Positions 43,992 through 53,183 of a stretch of 64,000 bases of DNA are shown in pieces (within the stretch, counting starts at the first letter, position 1; each line of letters opens with the position of its first letter). The notes under the pieces were generated by a model. The model was not told where the DNA came from. It ran no database searches and was given only the letters and a program-made list of their open reading frames with translations. Source of the DNA: Bacteroidaceae bacterium. Lineage in GTDB: Bacteria > Bacteroidota > Bacteroidia > Bacteroidales > Bacteroidaceae. Location of the stretch: NCBI GenBank assembly GCA_017560945.1, contig JAFZDY010000049.1, forward strand, positions 21,530 through 85,529, given 5' to 3'. Both the position numbers and the translations under genes were made by a program.

Positions 43992-45197
43992 CTAATTTCC
44001 CGTTTTTCGGTGCAAAGTGATAACCGATATTTCCGGCCAAGCCCCAAATCGATAAGGAATCATGACCGAACCAATGCCCATATTTACGTACAATCCCCGT
44101 CCGTCTTCGGTGTACAATCCTGCCCATTCGGGATAGAGCCATAGCGAGGGAGAGAAATCTCCCAAGCGGAATTGCATCGCATGGGTGTGCCCCGAAAGGG
44201 TCAGTTGGATGTCTGTCTCGGGCAATACTTTTCTTCTCCAATGACTGGGGTCGTGACTAAGTAGAAGTTTGAACAGACCTTCTGTCCCTCTGGTGGCACG
44301 AGGTAGGTCGCCCATGGAGGGGAAGGGTGGCTTTCCGTCATTCTCCACACCTATCACGGCTATGGAGTCGTTGCCACGTACGATAAGTCGGTTTTCATTC
44401 AAAAGTAATTGCCAACCCATAGCCACTTCGCGACGTTTCAAGTCGGCCAAATTCTCTGCTTGTGCGCGTCTGCTTGGCCAGTGACGATAAGGTGCGTAGT
44501 CATGATTACCCAATACGGAGAATACTCCATCGCGAGCCTTCAATCCTGCAAGAATTTCCTCCACACCATCCAATTCTATAGCTTCGTTGTTAACCAAGTC
44601 ACCAGTGAAAGCTATCAAGTCGGGTTGCTGGGCATTTATAATCTCCACCGCTCGACGTATGTCCTCGGGGTAGCGGGATATGGTGCCCATGTGAAAGTCT
44701 GAAATCTGTACAATGCGATAACCATCGAATGACTCAGGGACATCGGGATGGGTGAACGTGATTTCTTCCACTTCGAATCGTCTCCATCCGTATAGGAAAC
44801 CATATAATATAATGTATGCACCTGCGAGAGCCGTTAGCACTCCCACTGTGTTGAACACTGGGCGGATGGGCCATTTGAAACCTTTCCCTATGAGAGGGAG
44901 ATGTTTGAAAAGTGCTAATAGGCTACCCAATAGCGAGAAGAGTACAAACAAGCATTTGGGGACAACTATCGTCAGGTAGGTTATCATATAAATGCTGGTA
45001 AGGGCGACACGGAAGGTGGTGAAATTATCCCCCGTTAACATGAAGAGTAGGGTGAGTGTGAGCACTATCGTAGGAAGCCAATAAATCCACCTACACTTAC
45101 GTAGAAAGGAGTTGCGTGGCTTGATGAACCGACAGAAAATAAACGCATCGGGGAGCCACATCAATAACAATAGAAGTAAGAATATGCGATGAATCAT
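43992..45197 (-). CDS. membrane-anchored metallophosphoesterase
   Basis: The 401-residue protein has four N-terminal hydrophobic segments (residues about 3-22, 38-54, 66-100 and 117-138). A calcineurin-like phosphoesterase domain follows with all metal motifs: QISDFHMGT near 158-166, FTGDLVNNE near 196, VLGNHDYAPY near 223, and SGHTHAMQ near 340. It is like YkuE/YaeI enzymes that act on lipid-linked phosphates such as UDP-diacylglucosamine, but the substrate is unknown. It is last in the dpm1-pyrC-metH activation operon, 31 bases after the preceding gene. Confidence 0.88.
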   Translation of the reverse strand: MIHRIFLLLLLLMWLPDAFIFCRFIKPRNSFLRKCRWIYWLPTIVLTLTLLFMLTGDNFTTFRVALTSIYMITYLTIVVPKCLFVLFSLLGSLLALFKHLPLIGKGFKWPIRPVFNTVGVLTALAGAYIILYGFLYGWRRFEVEEITFTHPDVPESFDGYRIVQISDFHMGTISRYPEDIRRAVEIINAQQPDLIAFTGDLVNNEAIELDGVEEILAGLKARDGVFSVLGNHDYAPYRHWPSRRAQAENLADLKRREVAMGWQLLLNENRLIVRGNDSIAVIGVENDGKPPFPSMGDLPRATRGTEGLFKLLLSHDPSHWRRKVLPETDIQLTLSGHTHAMQFRLGDFSPSLWLYPEWAGLYTEDGRGLYVNMGIGSVMIPYRFGAWPEISVITLHRKTGN

Positions 45198-45228
45198 ACT
45201 TGTATAATAGGTTGATGATAGTCGAGTT

Positions 45229-46134
45229 TTATGGATGAAGTAGGATGGGACTCAGATATTTCTCCAATTCCTCTATTGGAAGTCTGCGACGCGTGGCATA
45301 GTCGGTTAATTGCTCACGAGTAATTTGCCCTATGGAGAAATAGTGTGCGGCCGGGTGGGCCATCATCATGCCGCTTACCGAGGCGTGTGGTAGCATTGCC
45401 CCATGCTCGGTGAGGGTGATGCCTATCTTCTTCATGTCCAATAATTCGTCGAGAAGGAAATTGACCGATTGGTCGGGCAATGAGGGATAACCTACGGCCG
45501 GACGTATGCCTTGAAACTCTTCGCGATGAAGTTGTTTGATGGAGAGATTCTCGTTAGGCACATATCCCCAAAACTCGCGTCGTACATCGCGATGCATCAC
45601 TTCGGCCGTGGCCTCAGCCAATCGATCTGCCAATGTTTGTACAAGAAGGTGCTTGTAAGGGTCATCGGTGTAGAGGGCTTCCATCCCATCCTCTACCGTG
45701 GTGGCGAACACTCCTACACAATCTGGCTCATCCATGGTGAGTGGTCGTACAAAGTCGCTCAAGCATAGGTATGGTCCTTCCGCATTTGTATTTGTCTGTT
45801 GGCGGAGGAGAGGAAAACGATGTCCATCGAGCAATAGGTCGTCCCCATCGGCATAGGCAACGCACAAGCGACAAACTCCGTGTGTGTGAAAATTTCCGTC
45901 GAGTTGGTCAATCATCCGCATGGCCTCCTTGTGGAGTTGCATAGCCTCGGCCGCTTTGGCACGTTCATCTTCGGGGAAAGAGGTAAGCCACATGGCTCGA
46001 CACGAGTCGCATCCATGTACGTCGGCTATAGAAGCAAAGCGGGGCCCGAAGCCCCACGCATGAAAAAAGTATATCCAATTGATATATTCGGCTACCTCGT
46101 GAAGGGGATATACGTAGTGCTTTATCCTCATCAT
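45229..46134 (-). CDS. stand-alone methionine synthase activation (MetH C-terminal) domain protein
   Basis: The 301-residue protein matches the reactivation domain of B12-dependent methionine synthase: INWIYFFHAWGF near the N-terminus, FVRPLT, VGVFATTVEDG, and the SAM-binding block GIRPAVGYPSLPDQ near 208-221, followed by TEHGAMLPHASVSG. In E. coli this domain is the C-terminal part of MetH and binds SAM for reductive methylation of cobalamin. Here it is separate, so the catalytic MetH modules must be encoded elsewhere. It starts six bases after pyrC, in the same transcript. Confidence 0.85.
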   Translation of the reverse strand: MMRIKHYVYPLHEVAEYINWIYFFHAWGFGPRFASIADVHGCDSCRAMWLTSFPEDERAKAAEAMQLHKEAMRMIDQLDGNFHTHGVCRLCVAYADGDDLLLDGHRFPLLRQQTNTNAEGPYLCLSDFVRPLTMDEPDCVGVFATTVEDGMEALYTDDPYKHLLVQTLADRLAEATAEVMHRDVRREFWGYVPNENLSIKQLHREEFQGIRPAVGYPSLPDQSVNFLLDELLDMKKIGITLTEHGAMLPHASVSGMMMAHPAAHYFSIGQITREQLTDYATRRRLPIEELEKYLSPILLHP

Positions 46135-46140
46135 GGGCAG

Positions 46141-47481
46141 TTATCGGTCAAATTCGAGACTTTGGCCGCGTACTTCGTCCATTACCTTTCCATTGGTGTA
46201 GACACATTGTCCATTGACGAATGTCTGCTCTACTTTCCATTGGTAGGTGTGGCCTTCCATAGGACTCCATCCGCACTTGCTCAAGATGGTATCGGGAGTC
46301 ACCACCCACGAGGTATTGGGACGGACAAGTACCACGTCTGCCCAATATCCTGAGCGCAAATAGCCGCGCTCCTTGATTTGGAAGAGGCGAGCAGGTGCAT
46401 GACACATTTTCTCTACGAGAGTAGCCATGTCCAACACTCCTTCATCCACCATCTCTAACATGGTGACAAGTGAAAATTGCAACATAGGCATACCTGAGAC
46501 GGCCTTCATGCATCCACCCTGTTTCTCGCTGAGCAGGTGAGGGGCGTGGTCGGTACCGATGACGTCGATTCTTCCATCAGTCAATCCATTGCGCAAGGCC
46601 TGACGGTCGCCTTCGGTTTTGATGGCAGGGTTACACTTGATGCGTGTGCCCAATGTGTCGTAGTCCTTATCTGTAAAATGCAGGTGAGCCACGCAGGCTT
46701 CAGCCGTGATGAGTTTCTCCTTGGTAAGTGGGGTAGAGGTGAAAAGTCCCAATTCCTTTGCCGTGGTCACGTGAGCCACATGCAAGCGGGCACCAGTTTC
46801 GCGAGCCAACTCCACGGCTTGGGCGGTTGAACGATAGCATGCCTCTGTGCTTCGGATGATAGGGTGGAAATGTACATCAGGATCATCGCCATGCTCTGCC
46901 TTCACGGCATCGGTATTTTGTTGGATGATTTGCTGATCTTCGCAATGCGTCATTATCAACATACCTGCTTCGGCAAAGAGCTTTTTCAAGGCTTCCTGCT
47001 TGTCTACCAATATATTGCCAGTGCTCGAGCCCATGAAGAGTTTCACTCCGCATACGTGACTCTTGTCCAAAAGGGGGAGCAGGTGAGCATTGTCGTTTGT
47101 TGCTCCGAAGAAGAAACTATAGTTTACGCGACTCTTCAGAGCGGCATCGGCAAATTTCTCCTCAAGACTCTCGAGGGTGGTTGTTTGAGGCGAGGTGTTG
47201 GGCATATCCATGTACGAGGTTACACCACCTGCGGCGGCAGCTCGGCTTTCGCTCACCATGTCGGCCTTGTGTGTGAGGCCTGGGTCGCGGAAGTGTACGT
47301 GGTCGTCTATCACGCCTGGAAGCAGATACATGCCCGTGGCGTCAATCTCTGTGTCACAAAGGGTAGTGGGTTCTTCGTTTATCCCCAATATCTCCGCGAT
47401 GCGTCCGCTCTCCATCACCAAGTGTCCTTGTCGACACTCTCCCTCGTTCACGAGGATGGCGTTGCGTATGATTGTTCTCAT
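46141..47481 (-). CDS. pyrC: dihydroorotase
   Basis: The 446-residue protein starts at MRTIIRNAILVNEG. It catalyses the reversible cyclisation of carbamoyl aspartate to dihydroorotate. Motifs are the zinc-binding VIDDHVHFRDPGLTHKAD near 57-74, the GVKLFMGSST segment (position of the carboxylated Lys), HVAHVTTA, and the catalytic Asp in GTDHAPHLLSEK. This is the long, class I-like type. It starts eight bases after the mannosyltransferase gene. A longer in-frame version would overlap that gene by about 160 bases and is rejected. Confidence 0.93.
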   Translation of the reverse strand: MRTIIRNAILVNEGECRQGHLVMESGRIAEILGINEEPTTLCDTEIDATGMYLLPGVIDDHVHFRDPGLTHKADMVSESRAAAAGGVTSYMDMPNTSPQTTTLESLEEKFADAALKSRVNYSFFFGATNDNAHLLPLLDKSHVCGVKLFMGSSTGNILVDKQEALKKLFAEAGMLIMTHCEDQQIIQQNTDAVKAEHGDDPDVHFHPIIRSTEACYRSTAQAVELARETGARLHVAHVTTAKELGLFTSTPLTKEKLITAEACVAHLHFTDKDYDTLGTRIKCNPAIKTEGDRQALRNGLTDGRIDVIGTDHAPHLLSEKQGGCMKAVSGMPMLQFSLVTMLEMVDEGVLDMATLVEKMCHAPARLFQIKERGYLRSGYWADVVLVRPNTSWVVTPDTILSKCGWSPMEGHTYQWKVEQTFVNGQCVYTNGKVMDEVRGQSLEFDR

Positions 47482-47489
47482 GCTGATTA

Positions 47490-48236
47490 TTATTTTGTAG
47501 GTTGGGGATATTTCTTGAACCATCCGTCCCAACGCAGACGTATCACGCCGAACATGGCTTCGCTGAAGATGCCTCCGCTCATTTTGGAGGTTCCCAATTC
47601 GCGGTTGATGAAGATGACGGGCACTTCCTTTATCTTGAATCCACACTTGTAGGTGGTGTACTTCATCTCTATCTGGAAGGCATAGCCCTTGAAGCGGATT
47701 TCATCGAGGTTGATGGTCTCCAACACGCGGCGTCGATAACATTTGAATCCAGCCGTAGTGTCGTGAATATTCACTCCTGTGATGATGCGTACATACTTGG
47801 ATGCGAAGTAGCTCATGAGCACGCGTCCCATAGGCCAGTTCACCACATTTACTCCGCTCACGTAGCGCGAGCCGATGGCCAGGTCGTATCCGTCATTGGC
47901 ACATGCCGAGTAGAGGCGGGGAAGGTCGTCGGGGTTGTGTGAGAAGTCGGCGTCCATCTCGAATACATAGTCGTACTTGTGCTCGATGGCCCACTTGAAA
48001 CCTGTGATATAGGCCGTGCCGAGGCCCAACTTGCCCGTACGCTCAATCATGAAAAGACGGTCGGGAAACTCCTTCTGCAACTCCTTTACAATGGCAGCCG
48101 TGCCATCGGGTGAGCCATCCTCGATGACCAGGATGTGAAACGCTTTTTCCAATCCGAAGACGGCGCGGATGATGTTCTCGATGTTTTCCTTCTCGTTATA
48201 CGTAGGGATGATGACAATGCTATCTGATGCGGTCAT
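47490..48236 (-). CDS. polyprenyl-phosphate mannosyltransferase-like GT2
   Basis: The 248-residue protein starts at ATG 48236. The GT2 nucleotide site is IIPTYNEKENIENII and VIEDGSPDGT, followed by MDADFSHNPDDLP (DxD) and TAGFKCYRR...GYAFQIEM. This matches Dpm1-type polyprenol monophosphomannose synthases, which transfer mannose from GDP-mannose to a lipid phosphate at the inner membrane face. No membrane helix is present. The -7 box at 48279-48286 overlaps the start of the longer frame, so 48236 is preferred. It is first in the operon with pyrC. Confidence 0.88.
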   Translation of the reverse strand: MTASDSIVIIPTYNEKENIENIIRAVFGLEKAFHILVIEDGSPDGTAAIVKELQKEFPDRLFMIERTGKLGLGTAYITGFKWAIEHKYDYVFEMDADFSHNPDDLPRLYSACANDGYDLAIGSRYVSGVNVVNWPMGRVLMSYFASKYVRIITGVNIHDTTAGFKCYRRRVLETINLDEIRFKGYAFQIEMKYTTYKCGFKIKEVPVIFINRELGTSKMSGGIFSEAMFGVIRLRWDGWFKKYPQPTK

Positions 48237-48278
48237 ACTATTATGTCTGTTAAAATGTTTATCTGTGTTACGAATGTG

Positions 48279-48286
48279 CAAATATA
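48279..48286 (-). promoter_or_regulatory. -7 promoter box for the dpm1-pyrC operon
   Basis: Minus strand TATATTTG followed by CAC, 43 bases before ATG 48236. It decides the start of the GT2 gene. Confidence 0.55.
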
Positions 48287-48409
48287 TATAATATCGCGTG
48301 AACAGACGAATAGTTAACGTGAATTAACGAAAGTTGTTCTCTTTTGCGGGGTAAATTTTTTCCCATGTGAAAAAAGTGTTGTATTTTCGCGCCTAAAACC
48401 TATTCATAC

Positions 48410-48488
48410 CTCAAGCCTTGAATAAGGTAGGCTCATTCCCTGAATGAAGTAGTCAAAGGCCATGGATGAGGTAGGCTATTTGATAGGT
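48410..48488. repeat. 22-bp palindrome array (TGAATGAGGTAGG type)
   Basis: Units start at 48410, 48432, 48454 and 48476, exactly 22 bases apart. Each has a short dyad: TCAAG-C-CTTGA (48411-48421), TCATTC-3-GAATGA (48433-48447), CCATGG (48460-48465) and CTAT-3-ATAG (48476-48486). GGTAGG (or GTAGT) ends units 1-3. It lies in the divergent region between the GT2 and DUF3805 genes. Confidence 0.8.
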
Positions 48489-48550
48489 CATTTTTTTGTT
48501 AGGTTAGAGAAAAAATATTTCCCTGTTGGGGAGAAAAAACTTTCAGGCAT

Positions 48551-49402
48551 ATGAAGAAATACATATCCCCCGGCTCGTGGTTTTCGATGCAATACCCCGA
48601 AGCCTGGCACGAGTTTGAGGACGAAGCTGGTAGCTTCCTTTTCTACAATCCCGCCTCATGGACGGGTAACTTTCGCATATCGGCGGTTATGGACAATTCG
48701 CCCGACTTTGCCCGCAACGCTTTGCGCGACGAGTTGGCGCAATACTCCGATGCCGAATTGGTGACCATTGGACGTCATGAGTTTGTCTATAGTCGCGAGA
48801 CCTTCCAAGAGGGTGGCGCGTGGTATACCTCGCACTTTTGGGTGACGGGTTACAAGCAGATGGCCGTATACGTTACCTTCACTTGTGTCAAGGGTGAATC
48901 TGTGGATGAGGCCCGCCGAGTGTTGGAGTCGCTCTACTTGATGAACCCTATGAAGCCTCAGTGTCACGAGGTTATCCCTGTGCGATTGGCCGAAGTAGTA
49001 CTCATCAATGAAGCTTACGAACAGGTGCAGAAGGAGGTGAAGAAGGAACTCAAAAAGGACTTTTCGTCCGTGGATACCTCTACAGGCCTTGCCAACCTGC
49101 AACGTCTGTTGGATGAAGGTAAAATGAAGAAAAATCCTGCCACCATCGAGCGTATTGGTCGTGTACTCGGATGTTTCCTTACCGACGAGATGGATGGAGT
49201 AGAGTGGGTGAGTGTCATCGACGGACGTGCCGAGTATCCCGCTCTCCTCTTTCACGATGGAAAGAGCAAGTTGCCAGTCGCCATCGACGCATTGGGTACC
49301 AACTTGGTAAACCCTGTGGATGCACTCAGCAATCATGTGGCCAAGGTGGGAGCATGTGACTTGAAACAAGTGTACGAAGAATTTATACAATCGCACTCAT
49401 AA
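48551..49402 (+). CDS. DUF3805/DUF3806-like protein
   Basis: The 283-residue protein has no signal peptide. The N-terminal part (1-140; SPGSWFSMQYPEAWHEFED, FLFYNPASWTGNFRISA) and the C-terminal part (155-280; ETDE-like FLTDEMDGVEWVSVIDG) match my memory of the Bacteroidota DUF3805 and DUF3806 domains, whose function is unknown. Its stop codon overlaps the start of the ABC-F gene by one base (TAATG), so the two are translationally coupled. Two GAGAAAAAA words 24 bases apart lie just upstream (48507-48539). Confidence 0.65.
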   Translation: MKKYISPGSWFSMQYPEAWHEFEDEAGSFLFYNPASWTGNFRISAVMDNSPDFARNALRDELAQYSDAELVTIGRHEFVYSRETFQEGGAWYTSHFWVTGYKQMAVYVTFTCVKGESVDEARRVLESLYLMNPMKPQCHEVIPVRLAEVVLINEAYEQVQKEVKKELKKDFSSVDTSTGLANLQRLLDEGKMKKNPATIERIGRVLGCFLTDEMDGVEWVSVIDGRAEYPALLFHDGKSKLPVAIDALGTNLVNPVDALSNHVAKVGACDLKQVYEEFIQSHS

Positions 49403-51285
49403 TGGCAACCGTGAATCCTATTCTTCAAGTAGAAAATCTTACCAAGTCCTTTGGTGACCTTGTGCTTTTTCAAGACATTTGCTTTGGCCTTGCCGAGGGT
49501 CAGCGTGTAGGACTTATAGCCAAAAACGGAAGCGGAAAGACCACCCTATTGAATATCCTTTCGGGCAAAGAAGGGTACGACGAGGGCACCATCACCTATC
49601 GTCGCGATGTGCGTGTGGGTTACCTCGAACAATCGCCCGTATATCCCGAAGGACTCACCGTTTTGGAAGCCTGCTTTTGGCACGCAAGTCCTGTGACTCA
49701 ACTCATTAAGGAGTACGAACGATGCATGGAGGCAGAGGGGAATCCTGGCCTTGAGGAACTACTTGCTCGTATGGAGCACGAGAAGGCATGGGATTACGAG
49801 CGAAAAATTAAGCAAATCCTCTCGCAATTGAAGATTCGCGATTTTGACCAACCCGTGAGCCAATTATCGGGTGGCCAACTCAAGCGTGTGGCATTGGCCA
49901 ACGCACTCATCACCGAGCCTGATTTCCTCATTTTGGACGAGCCAACCAACCATCTCGACCTCGATATGACCGAGTGGCTCGAGGATTACTTGCGTCGCGG
50001 AAACCTCACCTTGCTGATGGTGACTCACGACCGTTATTTCCTCGATCGTGTCTGCTCGGAAATCATAGAAATAGACAATCGACAAATCTACGGATACAAG
50101 GGAAACTATAGTTATTACCTCGAGAAAAGGCAAGAACGCATTGATGCGACGAATACTGAAATCATGCGTGCAAACAATCTCTATCGTACCGAACTTGAGT
50201 GGATGCGACGCCAACCACAAGCACGTGGACACAAGGCACGCTATCGCGAAGAGGCTTTTTACGAACTCGAGAAAGTAGCAAAGCAACGCGTGGATAATCG
50301 CAACGTAAACCTTCAGATGAAGGCATCCTATATAGGTTCGAAAATATTTGAAGCCGACCATCTCTATAAAAGTTGGGGAGACTTGAAGATCCTCGAAGAT
50401 TTCAGTTACATCTTTGCCCGATATGAGAAGATGGGTATTGTAGGTAATAACGGCACAGGAAAGTCTACTTTTATAAAGATGTTGATGGGTATTGTCCCAC
50501 CTGATAGCGGAACTATAGATGTCGGAGAAACAGTACGTTTTGGATATTATTCTCAAGAAGGACTTCAATTCGATGAACAGATGAAGGTTATCGATGTGGT
50601 GCGCGAGATAGCCGAAGTCGTTGAGTTGGGAAATGGTCAACATCTTACCGCATCGCAATTCCTTCAATACTTCCTGTTTACTCCCGAAACTCAGTACAAT
50701 TATGTATACAAATTGAGTGGTGGAGAGCGTCGCCGACTCTACCTTTGTACGGTGCTTATGCGCAACCCAAATTTCTTGGTGTTGGACGAACCGACGAACG
50801 ACCTCGACATCGTGACGTTGCAAATTCTGGAAGAGTATCTGACTAATTTCAAGGGGTGCGTCATAGTGGTGAGTCACGACCGTTATTTTATGGACAAAGT
50901 GGTGGATCACTTGCTCGTCTTCCAAGGACAGGGTGACATTCGTGACTTCCCTGGAAATTATAGTCGCTATCGTGAATGGAAGGAGGAGCGTAAGCAACTC
51001 GAGCGCGAGGCGACCAAACCTAAGGAAAAAGAAGCTCCTGCCAAGCAGAAGACATCCTCCACCGAACGTCGTCGCATGACCTTCAAGGAGAAACGAGAAT
51101 ATGAACAATTGGAGGTGGACATCGCTACTCTTGAAGCCGAGAAAGCCGACATTGAGGCCGCCCTTTGTAGTGGCACCCTTTCGGTGGACGAACTAACTGA
51201 GAAATCGAAGCGACTTCCTCAACTCTCCGAAGAGCTGGAGGAGAAAACCATGCGTTGGTTTGAGTTGGGAGAAATTGAAGGGTAG
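49402..51285 (+). CDS. ABC-F family ATPase (Uup-like)
   Basis: The 627-residue protein has two ABC cassettes and no membrane segments. Walker A is KNGSGKTT near 41 and NNGTGKST near 350. The signatures are LSGGQLKRVALANAL and LSGGERRRLYLCTVL, each followed by LDEPTN. The linker between cassettes is charged (YRTELEWMRRQPQARGHKARYREEAF). A C-terminal coiled coil of about 90 residues (KEREYEQLEVDIATLEAEKADIEA-like) follows, as in Uup. ABC-F proteins act on ribosomes or DNA intermediates in the cytosol rather than in transport. It is coupled to the DUF3805 gene. Confidence 0.92.
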   Translation: MATVNPILQVENLTKSFGDLVLFQDICFGLAEGQRVGLIAKNGSGKTTLLNILSGKEGYDEGTITYRRDVRVGYLEQSPVYPEGLTVLEACFWHASPVTQLIKEYERCMEAEGNPGLEELLARMEHEKAWDYERKIKQILSQLKIRDFDQPVSQLSGGQLKRVALANALITEPDFLILDEPTNHLDLDMTEWLEDYLRRGNLTLLMVTHDRYFLDRVCSEIIEIDNRQIYGYKGNYSYYLEKRQERIDATNTEIMRANNLYRTELEWMRRQPQARGHKARYREEAFYELEKVAKQRVDNRNVNLQMKASYIGSKIFEADHLYKSWGDLKILEDFSYIFARYEKMGIVGNNGTGKSTFIKMLMGIVPPDSGTIDVGETVRFGYYSQEGLQFDEQMKVIDVVREIAEVVELGNGQHLTASQFLQYFLFTPETQYNYVYKLSGGERRRLYLCTVLMRNPNFLVLDEPTNDLDIVTLQILEEYLTNFKGCVIVVSHDRYFMDKVVDHLLVFQGQGDIRDFPGNYSRYREWKEERKQLEREATKPKEKEAPAKQKTSSTERRRMTFKEKREYEQLEVDIATLEAEKADIEAALCSGTLSVDELTEKSKRLPQLSEELEEKTMRWFELGEIEG

Positions 51286-51419
51286 GAAATGAGCGAAGGA
51301 TATTATTAACATCCTATCTCAATCATTTTGAGTTGACTGGAAGTTTTTGAACAACGATAATGCTCAAAGAAGTTCAAAAAATAACTCGTGATTACTCGCT
51401 TTTTCCAAAAATAATCCTT

Positions 51420-51427
51420 TATCTTTG
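51420..51427 (+). promoter_or_regulatory. -7 promoter box for dnaB
   Basis: TATCTTTG followed by CAC, 38 bases before ATG 51466. Confidence 0.6.
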
Positions 51428-51465
51428 CACTCCCTTCTTTTAGAAACAAAAAACCTAAATATTAT

Positions 51466-53016
51466 ATGGCTGAAGCCCGAAGAACTACGCGGACTCCGCG
51501 TAAGACAAATAACGCCCCTTCCGTGGGAGAATACGGAAAATTGCAACCTCAAGCCCTTGAGTTAGAGGAGACTGTATTGGGCGCACTAATGATTGAAAGC
51601 GATGCTTATTCGCAAGTGAGCGACATTTTGAAGCCCGAGTCTTTCTACGAACATCGCCATCAGTTGCTTTATAAGGCTATCACCACACTTGCCTTGCAAC
51701 AGAAACCCGTAGATATCCTCACAGTAGCCGAGCAATTGCGCTCTACTGGTGAGTTTGAGGAGGTCGGTGGCCCTGCGTATATAGCTCAATTAACCAGTAA
51801 GGTAGCTTCAAGCGCCCACATTGAATATCATGCACGCATCATCGCTCAAAAGCATCTTGCGCGCGAACTCATCACATACACCAGCAATATCCAGACAAAG
51901 GCATTTGACGAGACACACGACGTGGATGATTTGATGCAAGAGGCCGAAGGAAAACTCTTCGAAATCTCGCAACAAAATATGAAGAAGGACTACACTCAGA
52001 TTGACCCCGTTATCCAAGATGCTTACGAGATGTTGCAGAAGGCCGCGGCTCGTACCGATGGTCTCAGTGGTCTTGAGAGTGGTTTCCGCGGATTGGATAA
52101 AATGACAAGCGGATGGCAAAATTCCGACCTCATCATCATTGCCGCTCGTCCGGCGATGGGTAAGACAGCGTTTGTACTCTCTATGGCTCGCAATATAGCC
52201 GTAAATAACCGTGTGCCAGTAGCCATGTTCTCGCTTGAAATGAGCAATGTACAGTTGGTGAATCGTCTCATTGTCAACGTGTGCGAAATACCTGGTGAAA
52301 AGATTAAGAGTGGACAACTTGCCCCTTACGAATGGGGTCAACTTGACTATAAATTGAAGAGCCTTCTCGGTGCTCCTCTCTATGTGGACGATACTCCTTC
52401 GCTCAGTGTTTTTGAACTTCGTACGAAGGCGCGTCGATTGGTACGCGAACATGGGGTGAAGATTATCATCATCGACTACCTCCAATTGATGAATGCCTCG
52501 GGTATGAGTTATGGTAGCCGTCAGGAAGAGGTTAGTACCATTTCTCGTTCACTCAAGGGATTGGCCAAAGAGTTGAACATTCCCATCATTGCCCTGAGTC
52601 AGCTTAATCGTGGTGTTGAGCAACGTGAAGGTAACGAAGGTAAGCGTCCTCAACTCAGCGACCTTCGTGAGTCGGGAGCCATCGAGCAGGATGCCGATAT
52701 GGTGTGCTTCATTCATCGTCCTGAGTATTACAAAATCTATCAAGATGAGAAGGGACGCGACTTGCGTGGTATGGCCGAAATCATTATTGCAAAGCATCGT
52801 AATGGTGCCGTGGGCGATGTGCTTCTCCGCTTCCGTGGTGAGTATGCTCGTTTCCAAAATCCTGATGATGAAACCCTTGTTCCTATGCCTGGTGAAGAGC
52901 AGTTTGTTGGCTCGCGCATGAATGCTGATGGCCCAGGTATGCCTCCGCCTCCACCACTCCCATCCGAAGGGATGCCTTTTGGGACGGGTCCTGTAGATGC
53001 TCCTCCTCCATTTTGA
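51466..53016 (+). CDS. dnaB: replicative DNA helicase
   Basis: The 516-residue protein unwinds DNA at the replication fork as a hexamer. It has an N-terminal helical domain (PQALELEETVLGALMIESDAY near 25-45) and a RecA-like domain with Walker A AARPAMGKTAFVLSMARN near 226, MFSLEMSNVQLVNRL, Walker B IIIIDYLQLMNASG and LRESGAIEQDADMVCFIHR. No intein is seen. The last 30 residues are a Pro/Gly-rich tail (PPPPPLPSEGMPFGTGPV) that is longer than usual. Confidence 0.96.
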   Translation: MAEARRTTRTPRKTNNAPSVGEYGKLQPQALELEETVLGALMIESDAYSQVSDILKPESFYEHRHQLLYKAITTLALQQKPVDILTVAEQLRSTGEFEEVGGPAYIAQLTSKVASSAHIEYHARIIAQKHLARELITYTSNIQTKAFDETHDVDDLMQEAEGKLFEISQQNMKKDYTQIDPVIQDAYEMLQKAAARTDGLSGLESGFRGLDKMTSGWQNSDLIIIAARPAMGKTAFVLSMARNIAVNNRVPVAMFSLEMSNVQLVNRLIVNVCEIPGEKIKSGQLAPYEWGQLDYKLKSLLGAPLYVDDTPSLSVFELRTKARRLVREHGVKIIIIDYLQLMNASGMSYGSRQEEVSTISRSLKGLAKELNIPIIALSQLNRGVEQREGNEGKRPQLSDLRESGAIEQDADMVCFIHRPEYYKIYQDEKGRDLRGMAEIIIAKHRNGAVGDVLLRFRGEYARFQNPDDETLVPMPGEEQFVGSRMNADGPGMPPPPPLPSEGMPFGTGPVDAPPPF

Positions 53017-53133
53017 CAAAATAAAGGCTAAAAACGGAGAAATAATTCGTGAAAACCAAGAGTAAACCGAGGTATAATTGGCAAAAAAATCACTTTTCGT
53101 CACTTATATTTCGGTTTATTCAATAGAAAGCAT

Positions 53134-53141
53134 TACCTTTG
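53134..53141 (+). promoter_or_regulatory. -7 promoter box for pheT
   Basis: TACCTTTG followed by CAC, 42 bases before ATG 53184. Confidence 0.6.
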
Positions 53142-53183
53142 CACGTCTTTTTAAAAGGAAAATATATAAAATAACATACGCGT

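Noticed and set aside
46141-47646. Longer pyrC with 55 extra N-terminal residues
   Set aside because: The extra part overlaps the end of the mannosyltransferase gene and lacks family resemblance. MRTIIRNAILVNEG is the normal start.
49864-51108. 414-codon open frame opposite the ABC-F gene
   Set aside because: It is antisense to a well-supported gene, with no start context and no recognisable domain.
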